This document shows, piece after piece, positions 24,122 through 35,194 of a stretch of 64,000 bases of DNA. Both the position numbers and the translations under genes were made by a program. Source of the stretch: Corynespora cassiicola (Eukaryota > Ascomycota > Dothideomycetes > Pleosporales > Corynesporascaceae); assembly GCA_022059125.1 (NCBI GenBank), contig JAEUWY010000002.1, positions 1,798,001-1,862,000 on the forward strand, written 5' to 3'. How positions within the stretch are numbered: position 1 is the stretch's first letter; each line of letters opens with the position of its first letter. A model generated the notes under the pieces. The model ran no database searches and was not told the origin of the DNA. It saw only the letters and a program-made list of their open reading frames with translations.

Positions 24122-24474
24122 TTGCTATCCCAACCCACCCCACCCCACCTCATCCCCCTTGCCCGAAGAAACACACACCCCGGAGCGAACCCTCGAGAAA
24201 AAAAAAGACGAGGACGAATAAAAACAATCATCACTTGCTCGCTCGCTCACTAGCCAAAAACCCCACACAATTGACTCACTCACTCACTCAGACAACGCAA
24301 GTACACCCCGAAAGCGGCAACGGCAACGGCAACGTCAATGGCAAAAAAAAAAAAGGTGGTGGTATACGTGAACAAGCAGAAACATGAAAAGAGAAGCCAG
24401 AAAAAAAACAGCATCTGGTGAACCCCAAAGAACGACCGAGTGCCTCCCCCATGCCGTTCCAACCAAAAGTCCAA

Positions 24475-24511
24475 CCCCAATCCCAATCCCAATCCCAATC
24501 CCAATCCCAAC
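24475..24511. repeat. CCCAAT hexamer tandem array
   Basis: About six copies of a TCCCAA/CCCAAT unit in direct tandem, which repeats the core CCAAT every 6 bp. The opposite strand reads as TTGGGA repeats, superficially telomere-like but not TTAGGG. Confidence 0.85.
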
Positions 24512-24950
24512 CCCCCAACTTCCAAAACCAAAAGCCTCCGCCTACCGCTCACACGGAGGTTATCGAAGGCATAATTCGTGAAACATACAAGCATAAAAAT
24601 CGAAAAGAGAGGAAAATTCTAGTAGCGACAGTCAAGAAGGTAGCCGCCTAGGCCGCTACGAGCCCCGGAAAATGAGGATGAAGGGAAGCAAAAAAAAAGG
24701 CATTCATGTAAGAAGCCACATGTCCAGAAGAAGGTGGGAGAGAAAAGAAACAGATTACATCTCCAAACGTACATCCACAGCTTGCTTGTTTGGGCAATAA
24801 AAGGGAGCTAAGAGTAAGTTGCGAAGAAGGATAATGACCCGGGTTTGCGCCTTGCCAAAAAGGACAACAAAGAATAGAGCATCCGTCATGGATGGCAATG
24901 CTGGACTTGTCCAATGATTGGACTAGACATGACCGAAACGCCTGCTGAAA

Positions 24951-24970
24951 GTGCTCCTTCGCAGGAGCAC
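24951..24970. other. Perfect 8-bp stem with tetraloop
   Basis: GTGCTCCT and AGGAGCAC flank a TCGC loop. It lies about 270 bp downstream of the C2H2 stop codon, so it may be in that gene's 3' UTR or just beyond. Confidence 0.75.
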
Positions 24971-25029
24971 ATCAGGTCTGCTGGGATCTGCAAAGTGAAT
25001 CTCACATGGGTAGGCCGTGGTTAATGCCC

Positions 25030-25087
25030 ATTCTCTCTGGAACGATGCTCTACGACTACCGTGAAAGTGCCTCGTTCCAGAGAGAAT
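25030..25087. other. Perfect 16-bp inverted repeat with 26-nt loop
   Basis: The arms 25030-25045 and 25072-25087 (ATTCTCTCTGGAACGA and its exact reverse complement) form a 58-nt hairpin about 150 bp downstream of the C2H2 gene on its own strand. A 3' UTR structure or a small-RNA precursor are both possible. Confidence 0.8.
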
Positions 25088-25236
25088 AGGAAAGTTTCAG
25101 TAGGCCACTCTTGAACATGAAGAGCTGACCTAAGGATTATGCTCCATCATTCGCCGGCTCCGGTTCGATTCGGCCGATGAATCGGTAATCACGAAGATAC
25201 CTGGTTGTGTTAGGCATGTAGGGTGACAAGCTGATG

Positions 25237-27094
25237 CTAGCTCACTCGTCTCCTCCTGCCCCTACTCCCGCCCTCGGGACGCTGCGCAAGAACCTCGCGC
25301 AGTTGCGGATCTTCTCTGTTCTTGTCGACATGGTGTACGCGAACATGTCTATACGTGTATTAGCAAACACAACAGCATTCTCTGGGTAATTTTCCTTGAT
25401 TTCACCTTTGCAGATTATCGGGCCTCGGGTATTTGTGCTCGCGATCAGGACAGAAGGGGCAGACATAGCCAGGCGACGCATGAACGAGGCCGTGCCGTAT
25501 CATCTCGTTCTTCCTCTTGAAACCCTTCCCACCCTCACCGCGCGGACAGCCGGCAACAGGACAATAATGCGGTCGACTCTGCGAGTGTACGTTGGCATGT
25601 GAGCTGCAACAACACAAAAACACGTCAGTGACCGAAATATATTGATTGGGCGTCGCATGTAGGGGTTGGCGAAACTTACTTCAACAGATATTGTGTTTGA
25701 AACGGCGGGGCATTGCAGCCTGGGTAATCGCATTTGAAACCCCCCGGAGCTGGAATGTGCTGAATGTTTTGAGCAATCGGGGGTGGTAGGGTCCTTGTCG
25801 CAATTGCACTATCTATGCTCATGCGATGTGTTCGGGCCTCTATCGGCGTGGGTTGCGTCCCAGGACTCAGGCCATCGGAGCTTTGGTAGCTGTCGTTGGT
25901 CGTCGTTGACGCCGAGTGTATTGTCGCCGAATAGGGTCCATTTTCCGACGCTTGCGATGGCCTACGAGTGCTGAATAGCGTGAGGTGTTGGCCAGATCTC
26001 AGGAACGGATCTCGTGTTTGTATTTCGCTGCTGGCGCTGCTGGGCGAGGTGGCACTTAGAGGAGGGAAGGCGGTGCCAGGCGAACGTGCAGAGCTGATGG
26101 ACAATTGTCGCGTGCCCGATATGGGAGATTGTCCGATGGACGATATCGACTGTCGGTGAGGAAACCTATTGGGTCCGTTCGTCTCTTGCTGTTCATTGAT
26201 GGCGGTTTCGGCCAATTCGCTCAAGTGTCTGAAGGAGGGCAGGCGACGCTCCTGGTTGGGCGAGCCAGCCGGACCGTCCCGTGACGGTGACTGGGGCGCC
26301 TGTAATGCCGGTAGTTTCTGGCTGGGCGAGCCTCTCGATTGCGGTATTGTAAGTTCGCGTAGATTGGGCGAGGTCGCTAGAGTATCCTCGGAAGGCTGGC
26401 CGTTGACGATGGACCCATGCCTCTCCCTGACCAAGTTGGGAGACGCAGTATCGATTTTCGAAACGTTATTGGCGGATTTGGCATCTACTCCATTTGCGAC
26501 CGGATGGGCGCCATTCGTCAGCGCACCTGCAGGAGACGTCTGGGATGCCGAAGTGTCTGCATCGGAGGGTCCGCGTGACTGATTGTCTGGCTCTACAACC
26601 GAATCCCTGTGCTGCATGGGCAGCTTGGTAACAATGGGGGCGGCTGGGTTTCCACTGATTTTGAGTACCTCACGGGCGATTTCTTGAAAGTTTACCGACG
26701 AGTCGCTCGGCTTTGGGGGTTGCAGCTGAACTGCTCCGGCAGGAGGATGGCTTGCCGTAGGCGACGGGTCGTCCATGCTTTCGTCGTCGGTCTCGGCGCC
26801 AGAGTCTGAAGTAGTCGGGGAGAGGGCTCGTTCACCAGCTTGTCGGGCAATGTCGGGCTGGTTCGGGTCCATAGCCCGGATGAGGACAGAGTCTCCTTGA
26901 CTGGGCCGCAGCTTTTGTCGATTAGACCGCTTGCGTCGTCGTGAGGAGGGAGAACTGACGCTCTGGGGTGGCAGGAGGATGACCTGCGGTGTCACCTCTG
27001 GCGGCGGCGATGGAGAAGGAGTGGCTTTGAACTTGATTGCGGTGAGGCCGGGGGAACGTGGGAAAGCGTCGTCGGAATCGTAGTTGAGTGACAT
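25237..27094 (-). CDS. C2H2 zinc-finger transcription factor (three exons)
   Basis: Exons 27094-25680, 25603-25406 and 25348-25237 join in frame to 574 residues. The first ~440 residues are Ser/Pro-rich and probably disordered, with a basic nuclear-localisation-type cluster SRRRKRSNRQKLR at about 51-63. Zinc fingers follow at the C-terminus: CDYPGCNAPPFQTQYLLNSH continuing to H, then CPVAGC...RHGLVH, then CPFCPDREHKYPRPDNLQRH ending HH. The introns (76 and 57 bp) fall inside the finger region, and only the spliced form restores the spacing. The protein ends in a very basic GRRRRVS. A sequence-specific DNA-binding regulator is the natural reading; the target is unknown. The stop lies in what also looks like a splice donor (CGA/GTGAGC); using it would change only the last few residues. 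Confidence 0.83.
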
Positions 27095-28063
27095 GAAATT
27101 GGCCCAAGGCTGAGGCTATCGGGGGTAGCCTCGATGAAGAAGAGACGAGATGTACGGAGGTGCCGGAACGATTCACTAGCTGTCCCCGCGAGGCCTCGTA
27201 GATGCGCTTCAATAATGGGCCGACGGCGGCAGTATAAAAGTATAAGCACGGCGGGACCAGGCTTCGCAGAGGGTCTGAGGCTGGGTTAGCACGGCCATCA
27301 GATGTGACGTCTAGGATAGAAGAGCGGGACGACGAAAGGAGCCGGCCGAGCTAAGCAGAACAGCGACAGGCTGGGAAGCCCTGGGAGAGGCCAAAGGAGA
27401 TTCGGATGACAGAGGAAGATGTGCTTTGTGCAGACGGAGAAGAGAGAGAGAGAGAGGAAAGAGAAAGCGAGCGCGTGCAGGGCGAGCAGCAACGCGACAG
27501 CAGGTATGGGGGAAGGGCAGGTGGATGCGGGCATGGGCCCATGCAGGGCCGAACGAGTGGGAGGGTAAAACAGGACGAGAGGTGCAGACAATTGCTACCG
27601 CGGCTGAGCCGGAGTGCAGTGGGCGGTCGGGGAAAAGAGGGGGAGGGGAGAAGAGAAGGGCGGGATGGGCGTGCAGCAGCAGGCTGCGGCGGCGGGAGGG
27701 CGAGGGAAGAGGCGGCTCTGTGAGGTTGGCAACATACCCGCGGGTGCGACGACTACTTTTGAGCCTCAAGGCGGTGGAGAAGGGTGCCGATCGCGAACAT
27801 ACGTTAACCAAGGCGCTGGCGAGAGGGGCGTCGGATCATTTGCATGGGGAAGACGATCTCAGGGACCGCCGGTCGGCAACGGCCCAAGGCGACAGCGACC
27901 TGGAGCGGGCTCTGTTAGACGGCTTGAGGCGCGAGAGAGAGGGAGACGGCAGCAGAAAAGGCGTGGTGGTGGGGGTGCAAGTTAGTTGCGGATGACAGTG
28001 CTGAGGTGCTGTCGCCCGCAGGCCGGCGCTGCTGTAGGCTGGAGGCTGTTGGCTGATGGCAAC

Positions 28064-28101
28064 GGCGGTTGGCGGTTGGCGGTTGGCGGTTGGCGGTTGG
28101 C
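28064..28101. repeat. GGCGGTT heptamer array
   Basis: Five perfect copies of GGCGGTT in tandem. G-runs occur on this strand with regular spacing, so G-rich secondary structure is possible. Confidence 0.9.
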
Positions 28102-28438
28102 TGCTCGCGGTGCGCCGGCGTCAGCGAGGCTGTGCCCGTCGGGCGAGGGCAGGGAAGGGTAGAGTAGGGCAGGTCAGGGCGGGCAGGCGGTGGGACAGTG
28201 CGCGGGTTCCCGTTGCGTTGCTGGACCTGGGGCCCGGCGCGCCAGATGGAGGGAGGATGACGGCGGGAGGGGGTAATGGATAGACAGGTGGGCTGGCGGA
28301 CGGGCGTATAGATGGATAGCGGGAGGGCTGCTGGATGGGATGCTAGCAGGTAGCAGAGCCTAGGCCGAGGGGTGGGCGGGAGCTGGCTGGCAGGCAGGCG
28401 CGGACGGGCAGGCAAGGCAAGGCAGGCAGGTACGTAGA

Positions 28439-28439
<1 letters not shown>

Positions 28440-28469
<30 letters not shown>

Positions 28470-28498
28470 AGTAGTAGCAGCAGCAGCAGCAGCAGTAA
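28440..28498. repeat. GGC trinucleotide run followed by AGC run
   Basis: About ten GGC units (28440-28469) pass directly into AGT and about seven AGC units. Not inside a supported coding frame. Confidence 0.9.
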
Positions 28499-28658
28499 CA
28501 ACAGAAGCAGCGCAGAGCAGGACAGAGGGTGAGGGAGGGAGGGAGAGAGAGAGAGTCGAGTCGGGACTGGCTGGCTGGCCGTCTTCACAAGGCGCAGGCG
28601 TCTGAGAGGCAGAGGCAGGCCATCAGCGTGCAGGAGTGCAGGACCGAGAGCAGTGCGC

Positions 28659-28698
28659 AGCTCCTCCTCGCAGCTCCTCCTCGCAGCTCCTCCTCCTC
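28659..28698. repeat. 13-bp tandem repeat CAGCTCCTCCTCG
   Basis: Three adjacent copies, the last with one changed base. Confidence 0.9.
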
Positions 28699-29471
28699 AC
28701 GCACCGCGACAGGACGGCGACAGGACGGCGGCAGCGAGTAGCAACGACACCAGCGCCAGGCCCGCCAGCCGCATCAGAAGACAGCCGCGAGCGAGCAAAG
28801 GGCTGCGTCTGGGCTCCTGGGCCGCTGGGCTCGCTCGCGGCTCCTCCATCAGCCTCACTCGCCCGCCGCCCGCCGGCTGCGCGTCGCCTGCAGCACCCCC
28901 GCTCCCGTCGGTCGTCTGTGCCCTGCTTTTCGCCCATTCGCCCCCCCGGCCCATCCCAGGCCGCCCCAGCCCACCCCGGCAGCCCCCCCCAGCACGCACC
29001 GCAGCAATGTCACCCGTGGACCGCGACAGCCCACTACAGCATGCGGGGAAGAGCCCACGGCCGCTCACGGGTGCACCACACAGACACAGGCCCGCGACGA
29101 GAGAGCCCGCCCGAGCCCGCGCCCAAGCCCACGCACGACGACAATGCCCTCGTTCCCGCGCCGCCACGGCCAAATGGATCAAAAATGCTCCGTCGCATGC
29201 ATTCCAACTACCTGTCTGAATCTCCCTGAACCTGGCCCGCCCGTCCCCGTGAGCATGGAATAAAACGGCCTCGCGTCGAGTCAGACGGGACGGCACCGCA
29301 ACGCCCTTTTTATACCCTCCCGTGCCCTCCTCGCCCATCTGTCTGTCCGTCCGTCTGGCCTTGTGCTATGGGTACAGCTGCTGTCCTCCTGCCGTGCGTC
29401 CCTCGCCCCGCCCGCCTCGCCTATCGTACAGTCTCGAGTCCATGGACCTGTCAAGTGATGTTTTTTTTCTG

Positions 29472-29499
29472 GCTGCTCGCTGCTCGCTGCTCGCTGCTC
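29472..29499. repeat. GCTGCTC heptamer array
   Basis: Four perfect tandem copies preceded by a T-run. Confidence 0.9.
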
Positions 29500-29779
29500 G
29501 CGACCCCGTTCCGTCCATGCACATGCACAAGCTCAATGGGGAATCGCCGCGCCGAACCCCCACCGTCTGCGGCTGACAAAAGGCCCGCCGACGTCCCTCT
29601 GAGCAGTCCCAACCCCCCCCAAAAGGAAAATTATTGGATGATAACCCAAGACCGCGCCCAAGGCCATTCCTCCCATACGAGAGGCCGCCCAATCCCATTT
29701 TACCCTATCATGCACCTGCCGCCTCGGTCCCCTCCCGCCTCTGCATCAACACCTCTCCCGTGAATGCCTCGCACCTCGC

Positions 29780-32118
29780 TCAAGCCTGTGACTTTCCTCC
29801 AAACCCGGGGATGCCCGTCCACGTCTGGCCCGCCGGCAGCTTTGGCCGCCCAAAGTTTTCGTCCAGGTCGAGAATCACCTTGAGCGCGTTGCGGCTCCGC
29901 AGGTACGGGAGCGGCGCCCTGGCCTCGCTCAGGCCAACGCCTGGCTCCACGTTGCCGGCCGGTCCTTCGTCGCCCTGGCTGCCAGGCATGGGGAAGGTCT
30001 ATACGCACGTCAGCACACGTCCTGCCTTGGCGCCCTGTGATAAGAGAGGATAGCTTACCCGCTGCAACACCTCGTAGCCCGCCAGCGTAAAGCCGAACTG
30101 AGGCGACGATCGCATAATACGGGCTGGCCCGCCCTTGAAGAAGGCCTTGAATCCCTCCTGCTGCCAGATGGTTGTCGCCGCATGTCGGAGTCCCGTGTAC
30201 GTCGCTTCGCCCTTGCGCGCTTCCACCTGCAGCCTTGTCTTGATGACGTCGCAGGGTGTCGTCAGATACGCTGCGGGCATACCGGCAATGGCTCCGGCCG
30301 TTAGCATCTGCACCACGCCCAGCTTCTTCGTCTGGCTCTCCCCGAAGAAGTCCTTCTTCAGGTGGCTGTACGCGGGGAAGTAGATCATCGAGAAGGGCAC
30401 TGCCGAGCACGTGAGTTAGCATAACCTTGACCGCGTCGGCACTGAGCCTCACCGTCTCGCAACAAGCACGCGCTAGCTCCCTTGTACAGACCGACAAGTC
30501 CCAGGTTGCGGACAATCCACATGGCCGAGCGCTTTGGCGTGCCCTCCACCGTCTTCGCGACCTCACCCTGCACCTGCAGGCGGATTTTGACAATTTCAAG
30601 CGGATTGGTGAAGACCTGCAGCAAAGGATCAGTGCCCGTGCGACCAATCTCGCACCGCCCGGGGCTGTACTCACCACTTGGCAAGCACCAGCAGAACCAC
30701 CTGCCACCACCTCCCAGCCCCACCAGATATTACCCGTGGCCTTGTCCGTGAACTTCCCTCGCACCAGGTCGTTGACCGTCAGCTTGATGGCCTTCTCCGG
30801 CGCAACACCGACAAGCTGTGGCAGCACTCCCGAGTACAATCCCTTGACTCCCTCATTCTTAATCACCTTCTTCGCGCAGTCGAGCGAGTTCTTGTAGAGA
30901 ATCTGTCCGACGCCCGCCGTCCTCTGGTTCTGCATGCGCGTCTTGACCAGATCAATCGGATACACCATAAAGGCACCAAAGGCACCGGCCAGCGAACCGA
31001 GAGCAAAGTGGTGGACCGACTCGAGGACGTCGTGCAGGAGAGACTTGGTGGTGGCAAAGGCCTTCTGGCCAGCATCAGAGATGGCCTGGGTTCCGACCGA
31101 GTATGCCGTGTGCCACGAGGGGTCGAGGACGCGGGCAAAGTCCCTCAGGCCGAGCCTTCCCGAGGGCTCGTCCAAGCCGGCAAAGTGGAAAAGGATGTCG
31201 GCCTCCATGGGCGTGTAGAGGTTGAAGCGGCTGATGCGGGCAGCCTCGTTGAGGAAATCGGTACGAGTGATCTTGCCGTCGGAGCTCTTGATCGTGGCAT
31301 TGCGGACGATCAGCTCGACCATGTCCATTTGCTGAATCATATTCTGGAAGGCGCGCACGTTGGCGTAGGAGATCTTGCTGCCGGTGGAGATGTTGCACAG
31401 GGTAGGCAAGTTCTCGAGAAGGTAGTCGGACAGCTTGTGGCTCGCAGTCTCGCGGATGATGCGCTGGAACTCTTCGGGCTCGATGAAGCCGTCCTTGTTC
31501 TTGTCGAAGAACAGGAAAGCCTGCCTCACGCGCTCGCCCTGCAGTCCGCGGAGCATCTGCGCAAACTGAGGGTAGGTCATGGTGTGCCGCTTGTCCTTTG
31601 AGCCAATGTAGAGGGTGGCCCACTCCGACATCCAGTTGAAGGGCAGGCTGTCGTCCGTCTTGTGCGCCTTCCATATCTCGTAGAAGTCGTCAAAGTTGAT
31701 GTAGCCTGTCCGGTGCTTGTCGAAGAAGCGGAAGATGACCTCGTACTCGGCGTCGGGTTTAGCGAGCAGGTTCTGGAAGACGGCCCAGTCCTGGAGGGTG
31801 ACGCGACCCTTCTTCTCGCGGTCTGCGACCTGGAAGAGGATGCCGTACTGGTAGCGCTTGATCTTGTGCTGTCGGTGCACGCGTCGTTAGCTCCATTGAC
31901 TCAAGGGATTGCAAAGGGGGGCTGTGGGGGCTATTCACATAGTCCTCGCTCTCGGGGGCGACGGCGTCGATGAACTCGTTCTCGCCCAGGTAGAAGTCGC
32001 CCGAGGCCTCGTCCTTGTGCGCATGCTTCATGAAGGCAGTGCGCATGGTTTGCGACAGCTGGGGCTCCTCGTTGACTCCGAGGAGCACCTCGCCCACCTG
32101 TTCCTTGACAGTAGCCAT
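29780..32118 (-). CDS. AGC1: Mitochondrial calcium-binding aspartate/glutamate carrier
   Basis: Exons 32118-31939, 31868-30675, 30615-30453, 30399-30059 and 29998-29780 join in frame to 698 residues, close to human aralar/citrin. The N-terminal half has EF-hand units (for example [18 protein letters not shown] and [14 protein letters not shown]), the regulatory domain facing the intermembrane space. The C-terminal half is a mitochondrial carrier with three PxD/ExxK-type signature repeats: [27 protein letters not shown] and [14 protein letters not shown]. Family knowledge: exchanges matrix aspartate for cytosolic glutamate plus a proton and supports the malate-aspartate shuttle. Four introns of 53-70 bp have GT..AG ends. 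The next gene downstream in transcription order is also mitochondrial (PDX1 lies upstream, same strand). Confidence 0.95.
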
Positions 32119-33349
32119 GGGGGGCACGGGGGACACAGCTCAGGAGTGTGTGGTGTGCAATTGGCGGCGGAAGCAGTAGGGGAGTCGATTGTAGGAAGAA
32201 TGAGGGCCGGCTGGTAGGGGAGTGGGTGGGAGTGGTAGCAGCGGAGCCACGCAGGATGGATGGGAGCTTGCCGCGAGGTGCGAGCTTCGGCGCGCAGGGA
32301 CAAAATTTCCAGGGCTGGCCTATCGATTAGCGTCGGGGAAATCGGAGAAAGCGTGGAGAAGGCACGGGGAAGCGCCCAGCAGCAGCAGCCATTCATAGCA
32401 GACCCGCCAAGCAGCGCAAACACAGCATTCGGCGCCCCTTTCGAGCAAAAACAATCGCAAAGTGCCCCAATTGCCCATGGCCCAGCCGAGGCCAGTTTGC
32501 TACAGCGGCCATGTCCTCGCTGCCGGCCCGGGGCGAGGAGCACGCCGCCCTCCCCCCCACCTGATGCGCCAATTTTGCTTCCCTCCATCCCTCCCTACTA
32601 CTACTGCCTCCTTCGCTCGCGCTGGGCCGGGACTTTGTTATTCTCAGCGGACACCACGCATCACTCCCACACCGCCAATCGCAGCATCGGCTGCGGTTCC
32701 TGTGCTTCGCGCTCGCCAGACGTGTGCCCAGGCGCGTGCCATGGCGTGGGGATGCGCCTAAATCGGGCACGCTTAGGAGCCGCAGCCCGCCGTCCGGGGT
32801 CGGGGTCGGGTCGCTGAGAGTGCAATTTACCACGGCCAGCCGCCAGCATCCGTCGCGAGTGAGGCTCTGCGACGACGTGCCTGTGTATGTAGGCCATGGC
32901 ATGATCGTCGGGAAGCCCTTCTTCCCATCGACACGTCGTGACTCCTGTTATCCGCAGCCATGGATCCGTTCGCCCAGCCAAAACAAAATGGCGGCTGCCT
33001 CCGGTGGTACGACATCACGCAACCAGCCCATCGCCTTGCGCTGCGTGGCCGCCCACGGAGCGCGTCTCGAGCTGCGGGTACCCGGCAAAGCACATGCCCG
33101 CGTGCTACCTGCTGCGGGCGCGTCGTCTCGAGCGAGCCACCGACCGCCGGGACGTGACTAACACCCTAGTATGATCTGATTAGACCCGTCGTGGGTGGGG
33201 GCACTCTAGCATTTCTCGGAACACCTTCACCAGCCAAAGATGAGATAGCATGTATTAGAGGCGCTCAATGCTCGCTCCTCCGGCGCCTCCTTGGTCTAGT
33301 TGATATGCAAAATACACGGAAACTACATGAAGAAGTTGAAGCTCTCCCA
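32119..33349. other. Intergenic region
   Basis: 1.2 kb between the carrier start and the 3' end of PDX1, same-strand neighbours. Its left part should be the carrier promoter. GC-rich; overlapping open frames on both strands show no recognisable protein. No RNA gene seen. Confidence 0.45.
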
Positions 33350-34938
33350 CTATTGGATCACCAACTGGCCAGGCTGATCCTCGAGCACGGTCTTGACGCG
33401 CTCCAGGAAGACGCGACCTCTGTACTGATCGCCCTTGGGTACACTGACGCTAAAGACGTTCTCGAGCCCAACAGGCCTCTCCGCCCTTCCTCCGACAACT
33501 GAGCCCCGCGACGCCTTCTTCCCAGCAAGAATGTCGAGGATGTCGGGCTTCTTGAATCCTGCCGCCCTTGGGGCGCTGGAAACGGTAACGGCCTGCTGCC
33601 AGATCTCTGGCTGGAAGTTTCCGCGCGAGAACTTGCTAATCGGCTGACCCAGGACGGCGTTGAATAGTTCATCCGACGTGGGCTTCGCAACTTGGGACCT
33701 GGGAAGATCTTCGTTGGCAAGAAGCACGGCGCGGCTGATGAGCTCAGAAACGGGGACATTGACGCCCACCGTCTTCTCCAGGTGAGTCTGGAAGTCCTTC
33801 GCGGCCTGGAGGGAGATGGGCATGGACACATTGACCTCAGGCTCCTCAACAACGGCAGGTGCCTCAGCAGCAGGAGCGGGCTTCTCCGCAGGCTTTTCCT
33901 TGGGTGCAGCCACCTTGATGTTTGACAGATCGAGGTGAGCCAGCTTATGTATCCGTTCCGCCAGCTCGGAAGCATACGAGCCCTCGATGCTGCCAATATA
34001 GGCCAACACATCACCCTTGAGCAACCTGCCGTTGGGGCCGGTAGCGGGGATCTTATCGGCCTCTTCCTTGGGCAGTCCATTGACCTTCAGAAGGTGCTGG
34101 ACCGAGGGATAGAGCGGATACTTTTGCTTCTGGGCCTTTCCGGTGGACTTGCTGGCGGCTCCGGAAGACGCAGGCTTGGGGGAAGGCGCGGACTCGGCCT
34201 TCTTGGGTGCCGGGGCGGATTCCTGCTTCGGCTGCTCCTTGGGAGCTTCGGCCTTCTTCGCGTTGTCCTCAGCTGGAATCTCGAGCGAAGCCAGGTCATC
34301 ACCAGGCTCTGCCGTGACCGCTATCCTTGTGCCGACCTGAACTGCCTTGGAACCATCGCCTTGCTGCATCAATGTTATTACTATGCACCGCCGGTCGGGT
34401 TGTACTATCCACGTACGATAATCTTAGCGAGGATACCGTCGTCTTGGGCCTCGACGTCCATTTGAGCCTTATCCGTCTCGATTTCCAATAGAACATCTCC
34501 GGCGCTGAAAGAATCGCCTACAAATTGTTAGCGACACAGGTTCGGCAGGTTATGCTACCGCAATGCCAGATGAACTATCCCCACTCGGTGTATTTATCTG
34601 AAAGTGCTGGCCCAGGCGATCAAAGTATGGCCTGTGTCCGATCCCAATGTTCGTGATGGCTTCGTGCGGTGGTTGTGTGAACATAAGCAATTCGGCGCAT
34701 ACCTTCTTTAATCTTCCACGTCGCGATATTGCCCTCGGTCATTGTCGGAGAAAGGGCAGGCATGTTGAAGTTCTGGGCAGCCAGAGAAGCCTGCCCATTG
34801 TGGAACGCTATGGGCCGTCTGTCAGTGTCGATGAAGATTCCGAAGAGAAGGGCTCTTACCTCTCCGAGCGCCATGGTTCCGGAGCTGCTGCGAGGCAGCG
34901 CGCGCCGACAACCTACATACCGACGCGATTGAAGCCAT
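33350..34938 (-). CDS. PDX1: Pyruvate dehydrogenase complex E3-binding subunit (protein X)
   Basis: Exons 34938-34860, 34807-34703, 34517-34417 and 34363-33350 join in frame to 432 residues (yeast Pdx1 410). A mitochondrial presequence (about 1-28, basic, no acids) precedes a lipoyl domain: [20 protein letters not shown] and [14 protein letters not shown], with Lys78 the lipoyl attachment site. A Pro/Ala/Lys-rich linker leads to the peripheral-subunit-binding domain ([20 protein letters not shown], then [17 protein letters not shown]). No intact acyltransferase active site is seen, which separates it from E2 (Lat1). It anchors dihydrolipoamide dehydrogenase in the matrix PDH complex. Intron 2 is 185 bp, long for this locus. 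Divergent from the gene starting near 35195. Confidence 0.93.
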
Positions 34939-35194
34939 GAGAGTGCAATTGGCTGCCGGGGGCGGTCGCAGAGATCGAGGTGGGCGGCAGGGCTGTGAGA
35001 CGAACTGTTGAAGAATGTCCAGCTTGTTGAGCGAGCTTTCGCCGTCGTCGGAGCACGGGCCGCCGCGGTGGCTTGACATTTTCTCGAACGCGCGCAACGG
35101 GCGACGGCGACGGCTGCCATTGCTACATCCACACAACAGGTACTTTGATTTTGATCGGCTTGGGCTGATACGCCATGTTAATGCACTCTGCAGT
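34939..35194. promoter_or_regulatory. Putative bidirectional promoter, PDX1 / two-helix membrane protein
   Basis: 256 bp between the divergent start codons chosen here. If the upstream ATG at 35015 were used instead, only 76 bp would remain, which argues for the downstream start. Confidence 0.45.

Larger units (their letters stand above)
22972..25236. other. 2.3-kb gene-free convergent region with simple repeats and hairpins
   Basis: Lies between the convergent RPS2 and C2H2 genes. The 23799-24221 frame is low-complexity (Pro/Thr/Ser) and looks non-coding. The region holds a CT run, a CCCAAT hexamer array and two perfect hairpins, listed separately. No tRNA or conserved protein recognised. 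Confidence 0.5.
27095..29779. other. 2.7-kb GC-rich upstream region with many simple repeats
   Basis: Lies between the C2H2 gene start and the end of the carrier gene. Long frames occur on all strands because stops are rare in this GC-rich, low-complexity DNA, and none encodes a recognisable protein. It holds several short tandem arrays listed below. Most likely it is a long promoter and 5' leader for the zinc-finger gene. Confidence 0.5.

Noticed and set aside
23799..24221. 140-codon Pro/Thr-rich frame after RPS2
   Set aside because: Low-complexity sequence including a CT microsatellite; no homology recognised.
24475..24511. Telomere-like repeat
   Set aside because: The unit is TTGGGA, not TTAGGG, with only about six copies inside a chromosome arm; treated as a microsatellite.
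25162..25171. GGTTCGATTC, a tRNA T-loop-like match
   Set aside because: Flanking bases do not form a five-pair T stem and no anticodon or acceptor arm could be found; not a tRNA gene.
30678..31601. 307-codon open frame on the plus strand
   Set aside because: It is exactly antisense to the conserved carrier gene and its translation has no domain; GC-rich third positions keep the opposite strand open.
35015..35194. Upstream start for the two-helix membrane protein
   Set aside because: It would leave only 76 bp to the divergent PDX1 start and add residues with no import character; the ATG at 35195 begins a proper presequence.
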